The notes beneath the pieces were generated by a model. That model was not told where the DNA came from, did not search any database, and saw nothing but the letters and a program-made list of their open reading frames with translations. The translations under genes and the position numbers were made by a program. From Halobacteriales archaeon QS_8_65_32 (GTDB taxonomy: Archaea > Halobacteriota > Halobacteria > Halobacteriales > Halococcaceae): DNA of 39,710 nt. Below, in pieces: positions 24,041 through 32,883 of the stretch. The stretch lies in the NCBI GenBank assembly GCA_003022925.1, contig PXRY01000044.1:1138-40847 (forward strand), in the 5' to 3' direction. The first letter of the stretch is position 1, and each line of letters starts with the position of its first letter.

Positions 24041-25342
24041 ATGGTCTACGACGAGATCGAACGGGCGTCGCGCGAGGAGTTGGCCGACCTCCAGTCCGAC
24101 CGCCTCGCCTGGACGGTGAAACGCGCCTACGAGGACGTCCCCTTCTACCGCGACGCGCTCGACGATGCCGACGTTACCCCTGACGATATAGAAAGCGTCG
24201 CCGACGTCGACCGGCTTCCCTTTACGACGAAGGAGGACTTTCGCGATCAATATCCCGACGGCCTCTTCGCCGTACCCCGCGCCGAGGTCGTCCGGGTGCA
24301 CGCCTCCTCGGGGACGACGGGCACACCGAAGATCGTTGCGTACACCGACGCCGACCTCGCGACCTGGCGCGAGGTGATGGCCCGGTCGCTTCACGCCGCG
24401 GGCGTCCGGCCCGAGGACACCCTCCAGAACGCCTACGGCTACGGCCTCTTCACCGGGGGCCTGGGCTTTCACGATGGCGGCGAGGAGTTGGGCACAACGG
24501 TGATCCCGATCGGCGGGGGCAACACCGACCGCCAGGTCGACTTCCTCGCCGACCTCGGAAGCGACGTGCTCGCGTGTACCCCATCCTATTCGCTGTACCT
24601 CGCCGAAGCGATCGAAGCCAGAGGCGTTGACCCCGCCGATCTCGATCTGTCGGTCGTCACGATCGGCGCGGAACCGTTTACCGATCCGATGCGCGCGGAG
24701 ATCGAAGCCGCCCTGGACGTGACGGCGATCGACGTCTACGGCCTCTCGGAGATCATCGGCCCTGGGGTGTCGATCGAGTGCGCCGACGCCCAGGACGGCC
24801 TACACCTCTGGGAGGACCACTTCCTCCCCGAGGTGATAGACCCCGAAACCGGCGACGTCCTCGATGAGGGCGAGGAGGGCGAACTCGTGCTCACGACGCT
24901 CACGAAAGAGGCCCTGCCGGTACTCCGCTATCGTACCGGCGACATCACGAGCCTGAACTACGACGAGTGTGATTGTGGCCGGACGTGCGTGCGGATGGGA
25001 AACGTCACCGGGAGAGCCGACGACCTGCTGATCGTCCGGGGCGCGAACGTCTACCCGAGCCAGATCGAGGCGGTCGTCCTCGAATCCGATGCGGTGGCTC
25101 CTCACTACCGGATCGACCTGCGCCGAGAGGAAGCGCTCGATACGATGGACCTCACCGTCGAGTGCCACGACGAGTTCGATGGCGACACCGAGGAGCTGCG
25201 CGAGCGGCTGCGAGACCGCATCGAGAGCGTACTCGCCGTCTCGCCGGATTCGATCGACCTCGTTTCCCCGGGGACGATCGAACGTACCACCGCTGGGAAG
25301 GTAAAACGGGTGTACGATCACCGCGACGACCGTGAGAACTGA
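24041..25342 (+). CDS. Phenylacetate-CoA ligase family adenylating enzyme (PaaK-like)
   Basis: The 433-residue protein matches PaaK in length and order: LAWTVKRAYEDVPFYRDAL at the N-terminus, the ATP-binding HASSGTTGTPKIVAYT, TIGAEPFTD, the YGLSEIIGPGV motif, LRYRTGDIT, and a C-terminal GRADDLLIVRGANVYPSQIE hinge. Such ligases activate aryl or acyl acids with ATP and CoA. Phenylacetate itself is not proven, since no paa catabolic genes are adjacent. A cysteine cluster near DECDCGRTCVRMG is typical of archaeal and many bacterial members. The catalytic lysine is probably in TTAGKVKRV near the end. Confidence 0.9.
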   Translation: MVYDEIERASREELADLQSDRLAWTVKRAYEDVPFYRDALDDADVTPDDIESVADVDRLPFTTKEDFRDQYPDGLFAVPRAEVVRVHASSGTTGTPKIVAYTDADLATWREVMARSLHAAGVRPEDTLQNAYGYGLFTGGLGFHDGGEELGTTVIPIGGGNTDRQVDFLADLGSDVLACTPSYSLYLAEAIEARGVDPADLDLSVVTIGAEPFTDPMRAEIEAALDVTAIDVYGLSEIIGPGVSIECADAQDGLHLWEDHFLPEVIDPETGDVLDEGEEGELVLTTLTKEALPVLRYRTGDITSLNYDECDCGRTCVRMGNVTGRADDLLIVRGANVYPSQIEAVVLESDAVAPHYRIDLRREEALDTMDLTVECHDEFDGDTEELRERLRDRIESVLAVSPDSIDLVSPGTIERTTAGKVKRVYDHRDDREN

Positions 25343-25537
25343 GGTCGGAGGCGCTGGTGCGTCACGGATGTCGCGGACGAGCCACGATCGGCGCTCGCCC
25401 CGTGACCGGACGCCGAGTCGGCAGTGTCGGGCCGGTTCGACTGCCGTCGGTTCGACGCCCCGGACGACGGGGAACATCGCCCGACGCAGAGCCGATGAGC
25501 CAGTAAGCTCAAGCCGCTGGCGGCCATTAACATACCA

Positions 25538-27688
25538 ATGACGGACCACGCCGAGGAGACACCGGAGCCGTCGCCCGACCGAGCCGACGCCGACGAACCG
25601 TCAGCGGATGATTCGGCGTCCGAGCGGGCCGATGCGATCGACTCGCCGGCCGGCGGGTCGTCAACCGGTGGACCGACGGGCAACGGGCACGCGAGATTGG
25701 CCGATCGACTGGCGTCGGGGCTCGCACTTCCCGCTACGCCGACCGAACCCGACGACGCGTCCGTTTTCGAGATCGGGGACGTTCCGGCAGGCACGGGCTT
25801 TCCACAGTCGGTCGCGAGCGGCGACCCCACCCCCGGAGGCGTCGTGTGCTGGACGCGCCTCGATCCCGACCGCTACGATCCCGAAACGCCGGTCGGCATC
25901 GAAGTCGTCGCCGAGGAGAGCTTCGAGGACTTCGAAGACGCGGCGGACGCCGCCGAGGCCGAAAACGCCGAGAACGGGGAGAGGAAGGGGTTCGGCAACG
26001 CCGAGGTCGTCTACCGGGGGGTCGTGACCGACGCCGAGATCGTTGCAGCCCACGATCACACCCTTAAGATCGACTTGGAGGGCGAGCTCGACCCCGATCG
26101 GAGCTACTACTACCGCTTCGTCCACGACGGCTACCACAGCCGTGTCGGGCGCTGTACGACCCTTCCCGAACCCGGCGCGTCGGTCGAGGAGCTGTCCTTT
26201 GCGGTCGTGACCTGCCAGGACTACCAAAACGGGTATTACGGCGCGTACGCCCACATCGCCGAGGAAGACGTCGACTTCCTGCTTCACGTCGGCGACTTCG
26301 TCTACGAGTCCGCGGACGGCCAGTTCGCCGGCCGATCGGGGGACTTCCCGAACAGGGACGTCACCCACCCCAGCGGCCATAACCACGCCTGGGAACTAGC
26401 GGACTACCGGAACCTCTACCGGACGTACCGACGCGACCCGCACTGCCAGCGCGCGTGGCGACGTCACACCGTGATCGCCGGCCGGGACGACCACGAGGTC
26501 GCCGATAACCTGTACTGGGACTACGAGGCGGACGCCCCCGGGTCGGAACACCCCCGAGGCGACGACCCCGAGTTCATGCAGGGGTTGACCGCCGACGCCA
26601 TCCACGCCTGGTGGGAGTTCATGCCGGTCGATATCCGGTACGATCTCGACACCGAGCGCCTCCACGAGCGCTTTCGCGTCTGGCGGACCTTCGAGTTCGG
26701 CGATCTCTTAGAACTGATCGTCACCGACGAACGCCTCTTTCGCAGCCCGCCCAGAGAGGGCCTGCCGACGGAGGATGCGACCGACCCCGACAACGAACCG
26801 CCCGGACGGACGATGCTCGGCGACGAACAACGCGAGTGGTTCGTTGAGGAGGTCACGACCAGCGAGACGCTCTGGACAGTGTGGTGCGACGAGGTCCTGA
26901 CCGTTCCCTTCCGGGTCGGGGCGGGCCGTGCGTCCCTATACCCGGTGCCGGGCAGTTGGGACGGATACACCCGCGAGCGCCGCGAGATCGGTCGCAAGCT
27001 CGATCGGGCGGGGGTTTCGAACTTCGTGACGCTCACCGGCGACATGCACTGCTATATCGCCGGGTACAAACAAACCGAGTACCGCGACGCAATCGGGACG
27101 CGACGCGACGGGCCGGTACCCGAGAGCGACCGCCTCGGGGTCGAACTCATGACGCCCGCGATGACGAGCGTCACCGTCGCCGAGGGGCTCAAACTCGGCG
27201 GCACGCCCCTCGAAGAGCCGATCGGCCGGGCAATCGGGTGGGGCGTTCGCGCGCAGAACCCCCACATCGAGTACTTCGACAGCCATCACAATGGCTACTC
27301 GGTCGTCGAGTTCACCCCCGAGGCGTGTACGTACGCTGCCTATGCCGTGGACAAGACCACCAACTCCCGAAGCGCGAACAAGGAACTCTTAGCCGCCTAT
27401 CGAGTACCGGAGGGCCAAGTCGACTTGGAGAACGTAACGGCTAAAAAGCGAGCCGAGGAAGCCGAGTCGAACCGGCGAGACGCCGGCGGGAATGGGGCGG
27501 GACGAACCAACGAAAACGGAATCGAGGCGGAGCGTGACGTCGAAGAACGCAACCGCCCGCGAGTCGAACGAGCACGACCGACGACTGACGATCGGCGTCG
27601 AACGAACGCGGTTCGACGATCGCTACACTCTACGGACTCCTATCAGTTCAGTACGATCGGGTTCGTACGGAGCGTACTACGGTCATGA
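25538..27688 (+). CDS. PhoD-like phosphatase/phosphodiesterase, no visible signal peptide
   Basis: A 716-residue metallophosphatase of the PhoD family. An N-terminal PhoD_N-type domain has FPQSVASGDPTPGGVVCWTRL near residues 87-107. Metal-binding segments follow: LLHVGDFVYE, AGRDDHEVADN and TGDMHCYIAGY. Unlike classical PhoD there is no twin-arginine signal; the N-terminus is a 65-residue acidic, Ser/Asp-rich stretch, so it may be cytosolic. The conserved fold ends near LAAYRVPEGQVDLENV (about residue 628). The last 85 residues are Arg/Glu/Asn-rich and may be a read-through extension after loss of the original stop. Confidence 0.85.
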   Translation: MTDHAEETPEPSPDRADADEPSADDSASERADAIDSPAGGSSTGGPTGNGHARLADRLASGLALPATPTEPDDASVFEIGDVPAGTGFPQSVASGDPTPGGVVCWTRLDPDRYDPETPVGIEVVAEESFEDFEDAADAAEAENAENGERKGFGNAEVVYRGVVTDAEIVAAHDHTLKIDLEGELDPDRSYYYRFVHDGYHSRVGRCTTLPEPGASVEELSFAVVTCQDYQNGYYGAYAHIAEEDVDFLLHVGDFVYESADGQFAGRSGDFPNRDVTHPSGHNHAWELADYRNLYRTYRRDPHCQRAWRRHTVIAGRDDHEVADNLYWDYEADAPGSEHPRGDDPEFMQGLTADAIHAWWEFMPVDIRYDLDTERLHERFRVWRTFEFGDLLELIVTDERLFRSPPREGLPTEDATDPDNEPPGRTMLGDEQREWFVEEVTTSETLWTVWCDEVLTVPFRVGAGRASLYPVPGSWDGYTRERREIGRKLDRAGVSNFVTLTGDMHCYIAGYKQTEYRDAIGTRRDGPVPESDRLGVELMTPAMTSVTVAEGLKLGGTPLEEPIGRAIGWGVRAQNPHIEYFDSHHNGYSVVEFTPEACTYAAYAVDKTTNSRSANKELLAAYRVPEGQVDLENVTAKKRAEEAESNRRDAGGNGAGRTNENGIEAERDVEERNRPRVERARPTTDDRRRTNAVRRSLHSTDSYQFSTIGFVRSVLRS

Positions 27689-27722
27689 GCGTAGGGTATG
27701 GACGGCGATCGATTTCGACGCC

Positions 27723-27893
27723 CTACTGGCGGTCGGGCCGCGAGCCGATGGCACGCTCGGCCTCGGCCGGGTCCGCATCCCGGACCTTGGCGAGGACATA
27801 GGATGACGCTGCCAATACCCATAACCTGCAAAACGAGGACGTAGAGACCGTTACCGATGAGGGGGGTCGCCTCCTCAACCGATAGTGTACTTT
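27723..27893 (-). pseudogene. Remnant of a small single-helix membrane protein
   Basis: A membrane-like segment, SVEEATPLIGNGLYVLVLQV followed by MGIGSVIL, is in one minus-strand frame. The likely C-terminus, YVLAKVRDADPAEAERAIGS to a stop at 27723, is in the next. They join at about 27806 after a net shift of one base. No start codon is evident in front of the segment. It lies just downstream of the decayed DUF2270 gene on the same strand, so both may once have formed an operon. Confidence 0.55.
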
Positions 27894-27936
27894 CTTTCCT
27901 GCGAATAGGGGTTCGTCCGAAGGAGTGCCAGTCCGT

Positions 27937-28668
27937 TCAGTCGTCGTTTCGAGGGGTTTTCCAGTCGCCGAACTCGGTTCGACTGAATTCGCCCTTCGAT
28001 TGACGCTCACGCGGCCAGAAGGCGATCGCGATCGCGGTGAGATAGTACGCTCCCACCACCCCGAGGACGACGCTCCCTGGAACGCTCCTGGCGCCGGCCG
28101 CTTCGATCTATGACGCAGAATTGAACGCCGTGAACTTGAACAGCCACGCTGCGAGCATGAGTATCAAAAACGGCAGGTAGATGCGTCGAAGTCGCCGACC
28201 AAGGGCCTCGATATACGGCGTTTTGATCGAGGGGTTGCGGTAGTCCTCGCTCAATTCCTCACGTCAGTCGTCGTGTTCGACGCCTTAGAAGGGATCGAGT
28301 GCGTTCGCCCAGAGGTTTTCCTGTAGCATCCGCGCGCGTGCTCGGAAGACATCGTAGCCCTGGTAGCGCCGGGTCTCGATCCCGAGGAACATGGTGATGA
28401 TCACGATGCCGGCGAGCAGGACGATATCGTTTCCCTGCGAGGAAAACGCATAGATGAGAATCGCCGAGACGATCGTCACCGCCCAGTTGATCGTCGTATC
28501 GAGGCGACCCCGCCACGTCGTCACACGGCTCATTTCGCCCCGATAGAAGTGGGCGACCACCGACCCTAATCCGGTGCTTTGGTCGACCGTCTCGCGGCCG
28601 ATCTCGCGTTCCTCGGGCGCCTCCGGATCGAACTCGTCCAAGTCGTGTTCTGAATTACCCCCGCTCAT
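27937..28668 (-). pseudogene. DUF2270 membrane protein gene with three in-frame stops
   Basis: One minus-strand frame of 244 codons runs from ATG at 28668 to a final stop at 27937 without any frameshift. It reads as a DUF2270 haloarchaeal membrane protein: FDPEAPEEREIGRETVDQST, GSVVAHFYRGEMSRVTTWRG, four membrane segments, and YRNPSIKTPYIEALGRRLRR. Nonsense codons interrupt it at 28285-28287 (TAA), 28264-28266 (TGA, replacing the expected Trp of DDWREEL) and 28108-28110 (TAG). The first 127 codons remain an open reading frame that could make a truncated, two-helix product. Three different stops argue against recoding. Confidence 0.8.
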
Positions 28669-28794
28669 AGCCCACAGGAGGATCCGTTTCCAGTTCGTAA
28701 ATACCTGGGCCAGATATGTATTCGGTGATGAGGGGATGGAAATTCTCTCAAGAGTGTGTCGAGGGACACTCCGTGGAAGGCCGCTCCCCTACTC

Positions 28795-29040
28795 TCACCG
28801 AATGCTGACGCCAGTCTCGACGCGGTACTCGACGGTAACGGTCGGCGTCGTGAGGATCTCGGCCAACTCTTCGGTCGTGTCGGGGTGCTCGACGGCCCGA
28901 TTCAGCGCTGGAAGTATCTGCCGAGCGAACAGACACGAGGCGTCGATCGCTCCCGAGCGCATGGTCTCGCCGAGCAGGTCGCCGACGTCGTCGTATAGCC
29001 CTAAACGCCACTCGGAGTCGCCGCTGGGTCGGATTCGCAT
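28795..29040 (-). CDS. DUF7692-like small haloarchaeal protein, copy 1
   Basis: An 81-residue protein starting MRIRPSGDSEWRLGLY, with a helical middle and an end of ELAEILTTPTVTVEYRVET. It has the same length and spacing as the protein at 32880-33125 (M-I...G..E.RL.L... and H.D.T.ELA..L.TP). Both resemble what I know as the haloarchaeal DUF7692 family; the number is recalled, not checked. The family's function is unknown. An in-frame GTG at 29061 would add seven residues. A TGCACA-N7-TGTGCA inverted repeat at 29055-29073 lies just upstream of the ATG. Confidence 0.6.
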   Translation of the reverse strand: MRIRPSGDSEWRLGLYDDVGDLLGETMRSGAIDASCLFARQILPALNRAVEHPDTTEELAEILTTPTVTVEYRVETGVSIR

Positions 29041-29347
29041 AGCCGGCGCGACTTTGCACACAGCGGTTGTGCAGCGGTATCGAGGAGCCGCCTAACCGAC
29101 GTGAACCGGCACGAATCGCCGCGTCCCCCGGGGTCGCGACCGGGCATCCCGTCAAGCGCCCTTACTTCCGGTATAATATTGCACACGCTTCGATCGGTGT
29201 GCAGAATCGAGGATCGGTTTCTGTTGGCGCACAATCGCGGTGTAGGGGTCGGGCATACAACCGCGTGGGGTAGCATACCAGGGTCGGGAAGTCGAAGGGA
29301 GTGAGGACGATGGCATTGATGCCGAGTAGGACACTCACCGAGTGCGA
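29041..29347. other. Accessory intergenic region with TGCACAC inverted repeats
   Basis: No supported gene occurs here. Two inverted repeats share the half-site TGCACA: 29055-29073 and 29180-29203. A TATA-like GTATAATATT patch (29171-29180) adjoins the second. These could be operator and promoter sequences for the minus-strand DUF7692-like gene, with a leader of about 100 bases if so. Confidence 0.4.
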
Positions 29348-29587
29348 TCATCCCTCCGGGAGTCGGTCGATCATATCGACGATTTCTCGTTGGTGGTCTT
29401 CGACCTCGGAGAGGCGATCGGCAACCGATTCGATGTCACCCTGGGTCGCCCCCTCTTGTGAGAGCGTCCGTCGGCTGGCTTCGAAAATCCACAGTTCGCG
29501 AAAATGTTTCAGCAGGCGATCGGCGGGGCCGAGGATAACCTTGCCTACTCTGGGGCACAGATATATGTAGAACGAGCGGAGCGGCAC
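29348..29587 (-). CDS. Possible small coiled-coil protein, unknown function
   Basis: A 79-codon frame from GTG at 29587 has a plausible protein composition. The N-terminal part SFYIYLCPRVGKVILGPADR is partly hydrophobic, and a helical ESVADRLSEVEDHQREIVDM end suggests a coiled coil. TTTACGA lies 19-25 bases upstream on the minus strand. No family is recognised, and because neighbouring genes are decayed it may be a fragment. Confidence 0.42.
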   Translation of the reverse strand: MPLRSFYIYLCPRVGKVILGPADRLLKHFRELWIFEASRRTLSQEGATQGDIESVADRLSEVEDHQREIVDMIDRLPEG

Positions 29588-29646
29588 CGACTACCTCTAT
29601 GGTCGTAAAGACGAGGGCTCGACAGGCGATCAGGTGCTGTCGAGAT

Positions 29647-30014
29647 TCACAATAGCTTGGTGCCCCCCGTGGTGACGTTCAGTTCCTTGACCGTCGCCTT
29701 CGCGTTCGCGGGCAGCGAGAGGATCACGGTCGATTGCCCCGAGTCGACGTCATAGGTCTGGTACGTTCGCCCGTTCTCCTGAATGACGGTGGTCGTAGCC
29801 ATGTTGCTCGCGGCCGGCGTGGACCGAAAGGTTGCATTGACTCGAACGCCCGGACCGCTCCAGGATTCAGTTACCGAGGGATCTCGAAGACGGCTGCATT
29901 ACTCGCATCTGCGGTAACCGCAGGATCGATCGTGAGACAGCCGTTGAACGCGAGGCAGAAAACGACTACTGTGGCCAGGGCGACCCGCTGGCGCGACGAG
30001 TTCGACACACGCAC
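29647..30014 (-). pseudogene. Frameshifted lipoprotein-like gene
   Basis: The first minus-strand frame, from GTG at 30014, gives a signal peptide: RVSNSSRQR, a hydrophobic run ALATVVVFCLAF, then lipobox-like NGC at about residue 29, and a secreted-looking TIDPAVTADASNAAVFEIP. It stops at 29871-29873. The next frame continues with VTESWSGPGVRVNATF and reaches a stop at 29647 after LNVTTGGTKLL. A one-base loss in a C run (ATCCCTCGG) explains the break. The rejoined product is about 122 residues, Asn/Thr-rich, of unknown family. Confidence 0.68.
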
Positions 30015-30253
30015 TCATCACGGATGCCGAATGAGACGGTTCTCGTCGGTGGATCACTGACGGGGGACGTGACTCGCGATAGGGGCGAGCAGTCGGTGAA
30101 GCGTTCTTGGGACTGATCCGAGGTGGAGGCCCAGCTCATAGCACTCCGGCCAGGGAGTCGATCCGATCCGATCGGATCTCACCCCGACACTGGCAAACAC
30201 CACACTGTTATGCTAGCTACGCGAGAAGACCAGTCAATGGATCAAGCAACGCT

Positions 30254-31288
30254 ATGAGCGGATCGAATCCGGGCAACACGATGCGAGAGCGGGTCGGCAG
30301 CCGCCGCGAGCGGATCCGCCTCTACATCCTGTTGAACGTGAATCGGCGGTGGATGACGTTCGTGCTGGCAGTTAGTATGTTCGTTACCCTCTTACTGCTC
30401 GGAGCCTTCGCCGTGCCGTCATTCCGGCGGTACATGATCGACTACGATCCGGCACGATATGTCTTCCAGGCGTACGTCGGCGCGCTCATTACCGGCGTGA
30501 CCCTCGTCGTCACGATTGCGCTGAACGTGCTTTCCCAGGAGTTCGGCCCGCTCGGCGAACAACGAAACCGGATGTCCGGGTCAATGGGCTTCCGCGCGGA
30601 CGCCGAGGACATCTTCGGCGCGACGAGTCCCCCCGAGCCCAACGACTTCCTCCGGGCGCTCGTCGAGAACACGACCGAGAAAGCGGACGCTTTAGAGGAG
30701 GCCGCCGCCGGCAACGAGGACGAGGAGTTCGTCGAGGACGTTCAACAACTCGCCGAGGACATCCAGGACAACGCAAACGTCGTCGGCGATCAACTCGAAA
30801 ACCGTGCCTTTGGCGAGTACAACGTCGTCAAAGCGGCGCTCGATTACAACTACTCCTGGAAGATCAGCCAAGCCCGTCGGCTTCAGGACCTCTACGAAGA
30901 CGACATGAACCGGGAGACCCTCCGGAAGCTCGTCGATCTCGTCGATATCCTCGGCTTCTACGGGCCGGCGCGCGAACACATCAAGACGCTGTATTTTCAG
31001 TGGCAGCTCGTCGACCTCTCGCGGGGCATGTTGTATCTCTCGGTGCCATCGCTCGCGATTACCTCCGCGCTGGCGATGTACCTCGCACCGACTTCGTTTC
31101 CGGGGACCTTTCTAGGGATCGACAACCTCGTCTGGATTTCCAGCGCCGGAATGGCGGCCGGTTCGTTACCGTTTCTTTTTCTCACCTCGTTCATCCTCCG
31201 GCTCGCGACGATCAGCAAGCGAACGCTCGCGATCGGCCCCTTCATCCTGCGTAGTTCCGAAGGCTCCCAGGACATCGAGTGGGAGTAA
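30254..31288 (+). CDS. Four-helix haloarchaeal membrane protein, unknown function
   Basis: The 344-residue protein has two membrane helices near the N-terminus (about 35-57 and 75-97), a long acidic cytosolic domain (about 105-255) with helical repeats such as EDVQQLAEDIQDNANVVGDQ, and two more helices (about 260-285 and 295-320). The ATG at 30254 (MSGSNPG) is preferred over the upstream in-frame start at 30107, which adds 49 residues of unlikely sequence. No domain name is assigned. It is intact, unlike several neighbours. Confidence 0.75.
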   Translation: MSGSNPGNTMRERVGSRRERIRLYILLNVNRRWMTFVLAVSMFVTLLLLGAFAVPSFRRYMIDYDPARYVFQAYVGALITGVTLVVTIALNVLSQEFGPLGEQRNRMSGSMGFRADAEDIFGATSPPEPNDFLRALVENTTEKADALEEAAAGNEDEEFVEDVQQLAEDIQDNANVVGDQLENRAFGEYNVVKAALDYNYSWKISQARRLQDLYEDDMNRETLRKLVDLVDILGFYGPAREHIKTLYFQWQLVDLSRGMLYLSVPSLAITSALAMYLAPTSFPGTFLGIDNLVWISSAGMAAGSLPFLFLTSFILRLATISKRTLAIGPFILRSSEGSQDIEWE

Positions 31289-31464
31289 CTGAAACCAACG
31301 CTTCCCGCTTCTCGGGTACCGTCGCCGTCTCCGATCGGCGAGGGAGTGGTAGCGGTCAGGTCACTCCAGCGCGAGTCGCGTGCGCTACCCACGTTTTCCT
31401 CGTATTCTCCCGCGGGTCGGCGTTTCCCTCGATCGACCCGACCGACCTGACCGACCTCGACCGA

Positions 31465-31653
31465 TCAGGCGTCGATCGGTCGGCGGAAGAAAAAGAGCAA
31501 CGAGGACGGATCGACGACGGCTACGTCGTCGTAGATCCATCCCTCCTCGGCTATGTCGTTGAACAGGTCTTCGAGCTTGTACTGCTCGTTGCGTAGTTCG
31601 GTCGGGGAGAGAAACGCCGGTTCGACGCGATACTCGTACTGTTGTTCGGCCAT
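31465..31653 (-). CDS. DUF4177-like small protein
   Basis: A 62-residue protein with the pattern EYRVEP...LEDLFNDIAEEGWIYDDV...LLFFFRRP seen in the DUF4177 fold, in which a strand, a helix with EEGW and a final strand form a small alpha/beta unit. Function is unknown. A leaderless start at 31653 is supported by a TATA-like TTTTAGCTATA on the minus strand at 31671-31681. Confidence 0.75.
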   Translation of the reverse strand: MAEQQYEYRVEPAFLSPTELRNEQYKLEDLFNDIAEEGWIYDDVAVVDPSSLLFFFRRPIDA

Positions 31654-31670
31654 GCTATCTAAACGACGAG

Positions 31671-31681
31671 TATAGCTAAAA
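31671..31681 (-). promoter_or_regulatory. TATA-like box of the DUF4177-like gene
   Basis: TTTTAGCTATA lies 18-28 bases before the ATG at 31653, in the expected position for a leaderless transcript. Confidence 0.55.
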
Positions 31682-31921
31682 GACCTCGTGATTGCCCGGA
31701 CCGGCGATCGGTATCCGAGGGCGAAGTGGTAGTCGAGCACGCCGTACCCCGAGAAGCCACAAAGCACTTGCCGCCACCCGATCATTCTCAAATACCCGCC
31801 CGGTCCTCCCCCCAGTGCTCGCGTCACGGCCGGGTGGGGCCTCTGTCTATTCGACCGCGAGGCTCCTGCGGAGCTACGCGTCCTCCATCGTCTCGATACT
31901 GTGAGTCGCGGCCGTCCTGGT

Positions 31922-32130
31922 TCAGCCGTGGTAGATGCGCTCGACGTCGAGCACGATGCCCCGCTCGGCACACCACCGATAGAACCGAGCTAGCGTCCCC
32001 TTCTCGTCGGCCCGGAGTTCGACGCTCCGCTCGCGAGTATCGACGATCGCGATGGCGCTCCCGCCGAGGGCGTCGATCACCCCGTCGAGATCGAGGTCGA
32101 GGGGTCAGCTTCAAAGGTGAACTCCGCCAC
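31922..32130 (-). pseudogene. Frameshifted small protein gene
   Basis: From GTG at 32130 the frame gives VAEFTFEADP. After a one-base loss in a CCC run near 32101-32105 it continues LDLDGVIDALGGSAIAIVDT, then ELRADEKGTLARFYRWCAER and a stop at 31922. The rejoined product would be about 69 residues. The second part has good coding character; no family is recognised. In the annotated frame the protein would end after about 17 residues. Confidence 0.55.
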
Positions 32131-32273
32131 GGTCGCTATAGGACATGTACTCGCCAGCAGCATAATACACGTATTAGCACCGTCTCTCGATCGCCGATAG
32201 GAGCCCTGTTTCGGGGGCTCCGGTGCACGTGCACGCATGAACATTGTGCGTCACTCTCGCGATTTCCCGGCTG

Positions 32274-32497
32274 ATGAGTCCGCGCGCCAGGAACTACTGC
32301 GAGGACTGCGAGTGGTCAGCAACGACTGAAACCCGGACGAGACAGGAATCTCGACGACTGCCCTCGAACACGCCGTCGAGTACAGCCGTGACATCAATAG
32401 CGACGTGATCTCCGATCCGAAAGACCCTCTCCGACTGCGAGAGGCCGATCGCTCCGAGAGTTCGTCCCTTTACTGGTCTCGGTCTCGGTCCGGGTAG
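32274..32497 (+). pseudogene. Frameshifted CxxC zinc-binding small protein
   Basis: ATG at 32274 opens MSPRARNYCEDCEWSATTET, a CxxC zinc-knuckle start common among small haloarchaeal proteins. About a dozen codons later the natural continuation lies in the next frame: ISTTALEHAVEYSRDINSDV, then ISDPKDPLRLREADRS, to a stop at 32495-32497. The total length implies loss of one base. The histidine of LEHAVE is the expected partner ligand. The 3' end overlaps the convergent thermonuclease-like gene by 28 bases, suggesting that the original stop was altered. Confidence 0.62.
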
Positions 32498-32883
32498 AGG
32501 TCCTCGCCGAACTCCTCGATCAGATCAACGTTGAGGACCGCCCCATCGGTGATCCGCTCGACGATCCCGAAGTACGGGCCGAATCGGTCGTCGCCCGGTT
32601 TGTGGACCTCGATGACGAGAGGCCATTCCCCGCCGGTGCCGGCGGTGGCGATCCATTCATCGACGAAGTTCTTTTTCGTGAGTTCCTGTTCGGCCTGGCG
32701 GACGGTTTCTTCGGGGTCCTGAACGACGGGTTCTTCGGTGGATTGGGTTTCTTCGGTGTCGACTTCGGAGAGATGGAGGCGGGTCTCGCGCCGGGTGTAG
32801 AACCCGAGATCGACCGTGAGATCGATCGTGCCTCCATTGACGACGCTTTCGGGGTGAGCTCGATACCGGTTTTCGAAGTTCAT
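32470..32883 (-). CDS. Thermonuclease (SNase)-fold protein lacking catalytic residues
   Basis: The 137-residue protein resembles staphylococcal-nuclease-like proteins of haloarchaeal viruses and integrated elements: NRYRAHPESVVNGGTIDLTV, a TRRETRLHLSEVDTEE segment, WPLVIEVHK, then VERITDGAVLNVDLIEEFGE. In active enzymes the first motif is VxDGDTI and a later one is YGRYLA. Here they are VVNGGTI (metal-binding Asp replaced) and FGPYFG (Arg replaced by Pro), while the DTEE pair is kept. It is therefore probably not a nuclease; ligand binding is possible. It overlaps the end of the DUF7692-like gene by 4 bases, so both are co-transcribed. Confidence 0.72.
   Translation of the reverse strand: MNFENRYRAHPESVVNGGTIDLTVDLGFYTRRETRLHLSEVDTEETQSTEEPVVQDPEETVRQAEQELTKKNFVDEWIATAGTGGEWPLVIEVHKPGDDRFGPYFGIVERITDGAVLNVDLIEEFGEDLYPDRDRDQ

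Noticed and set aside
27937-28668. Stop-codon recoding as an explanation for DUF2270
   Set aside because: All three stop codons appear in one gene and elsewhere the window's genes use them as real stops, so recoding would be inconsistent.
30165-30178. GATCCGATCGGATC palindrome as a specific operator
   Set aside because: GATC/CGATCG words are very common in this genome's coding and non-coding sequence, so one 14-base palindrome is weak evidence.
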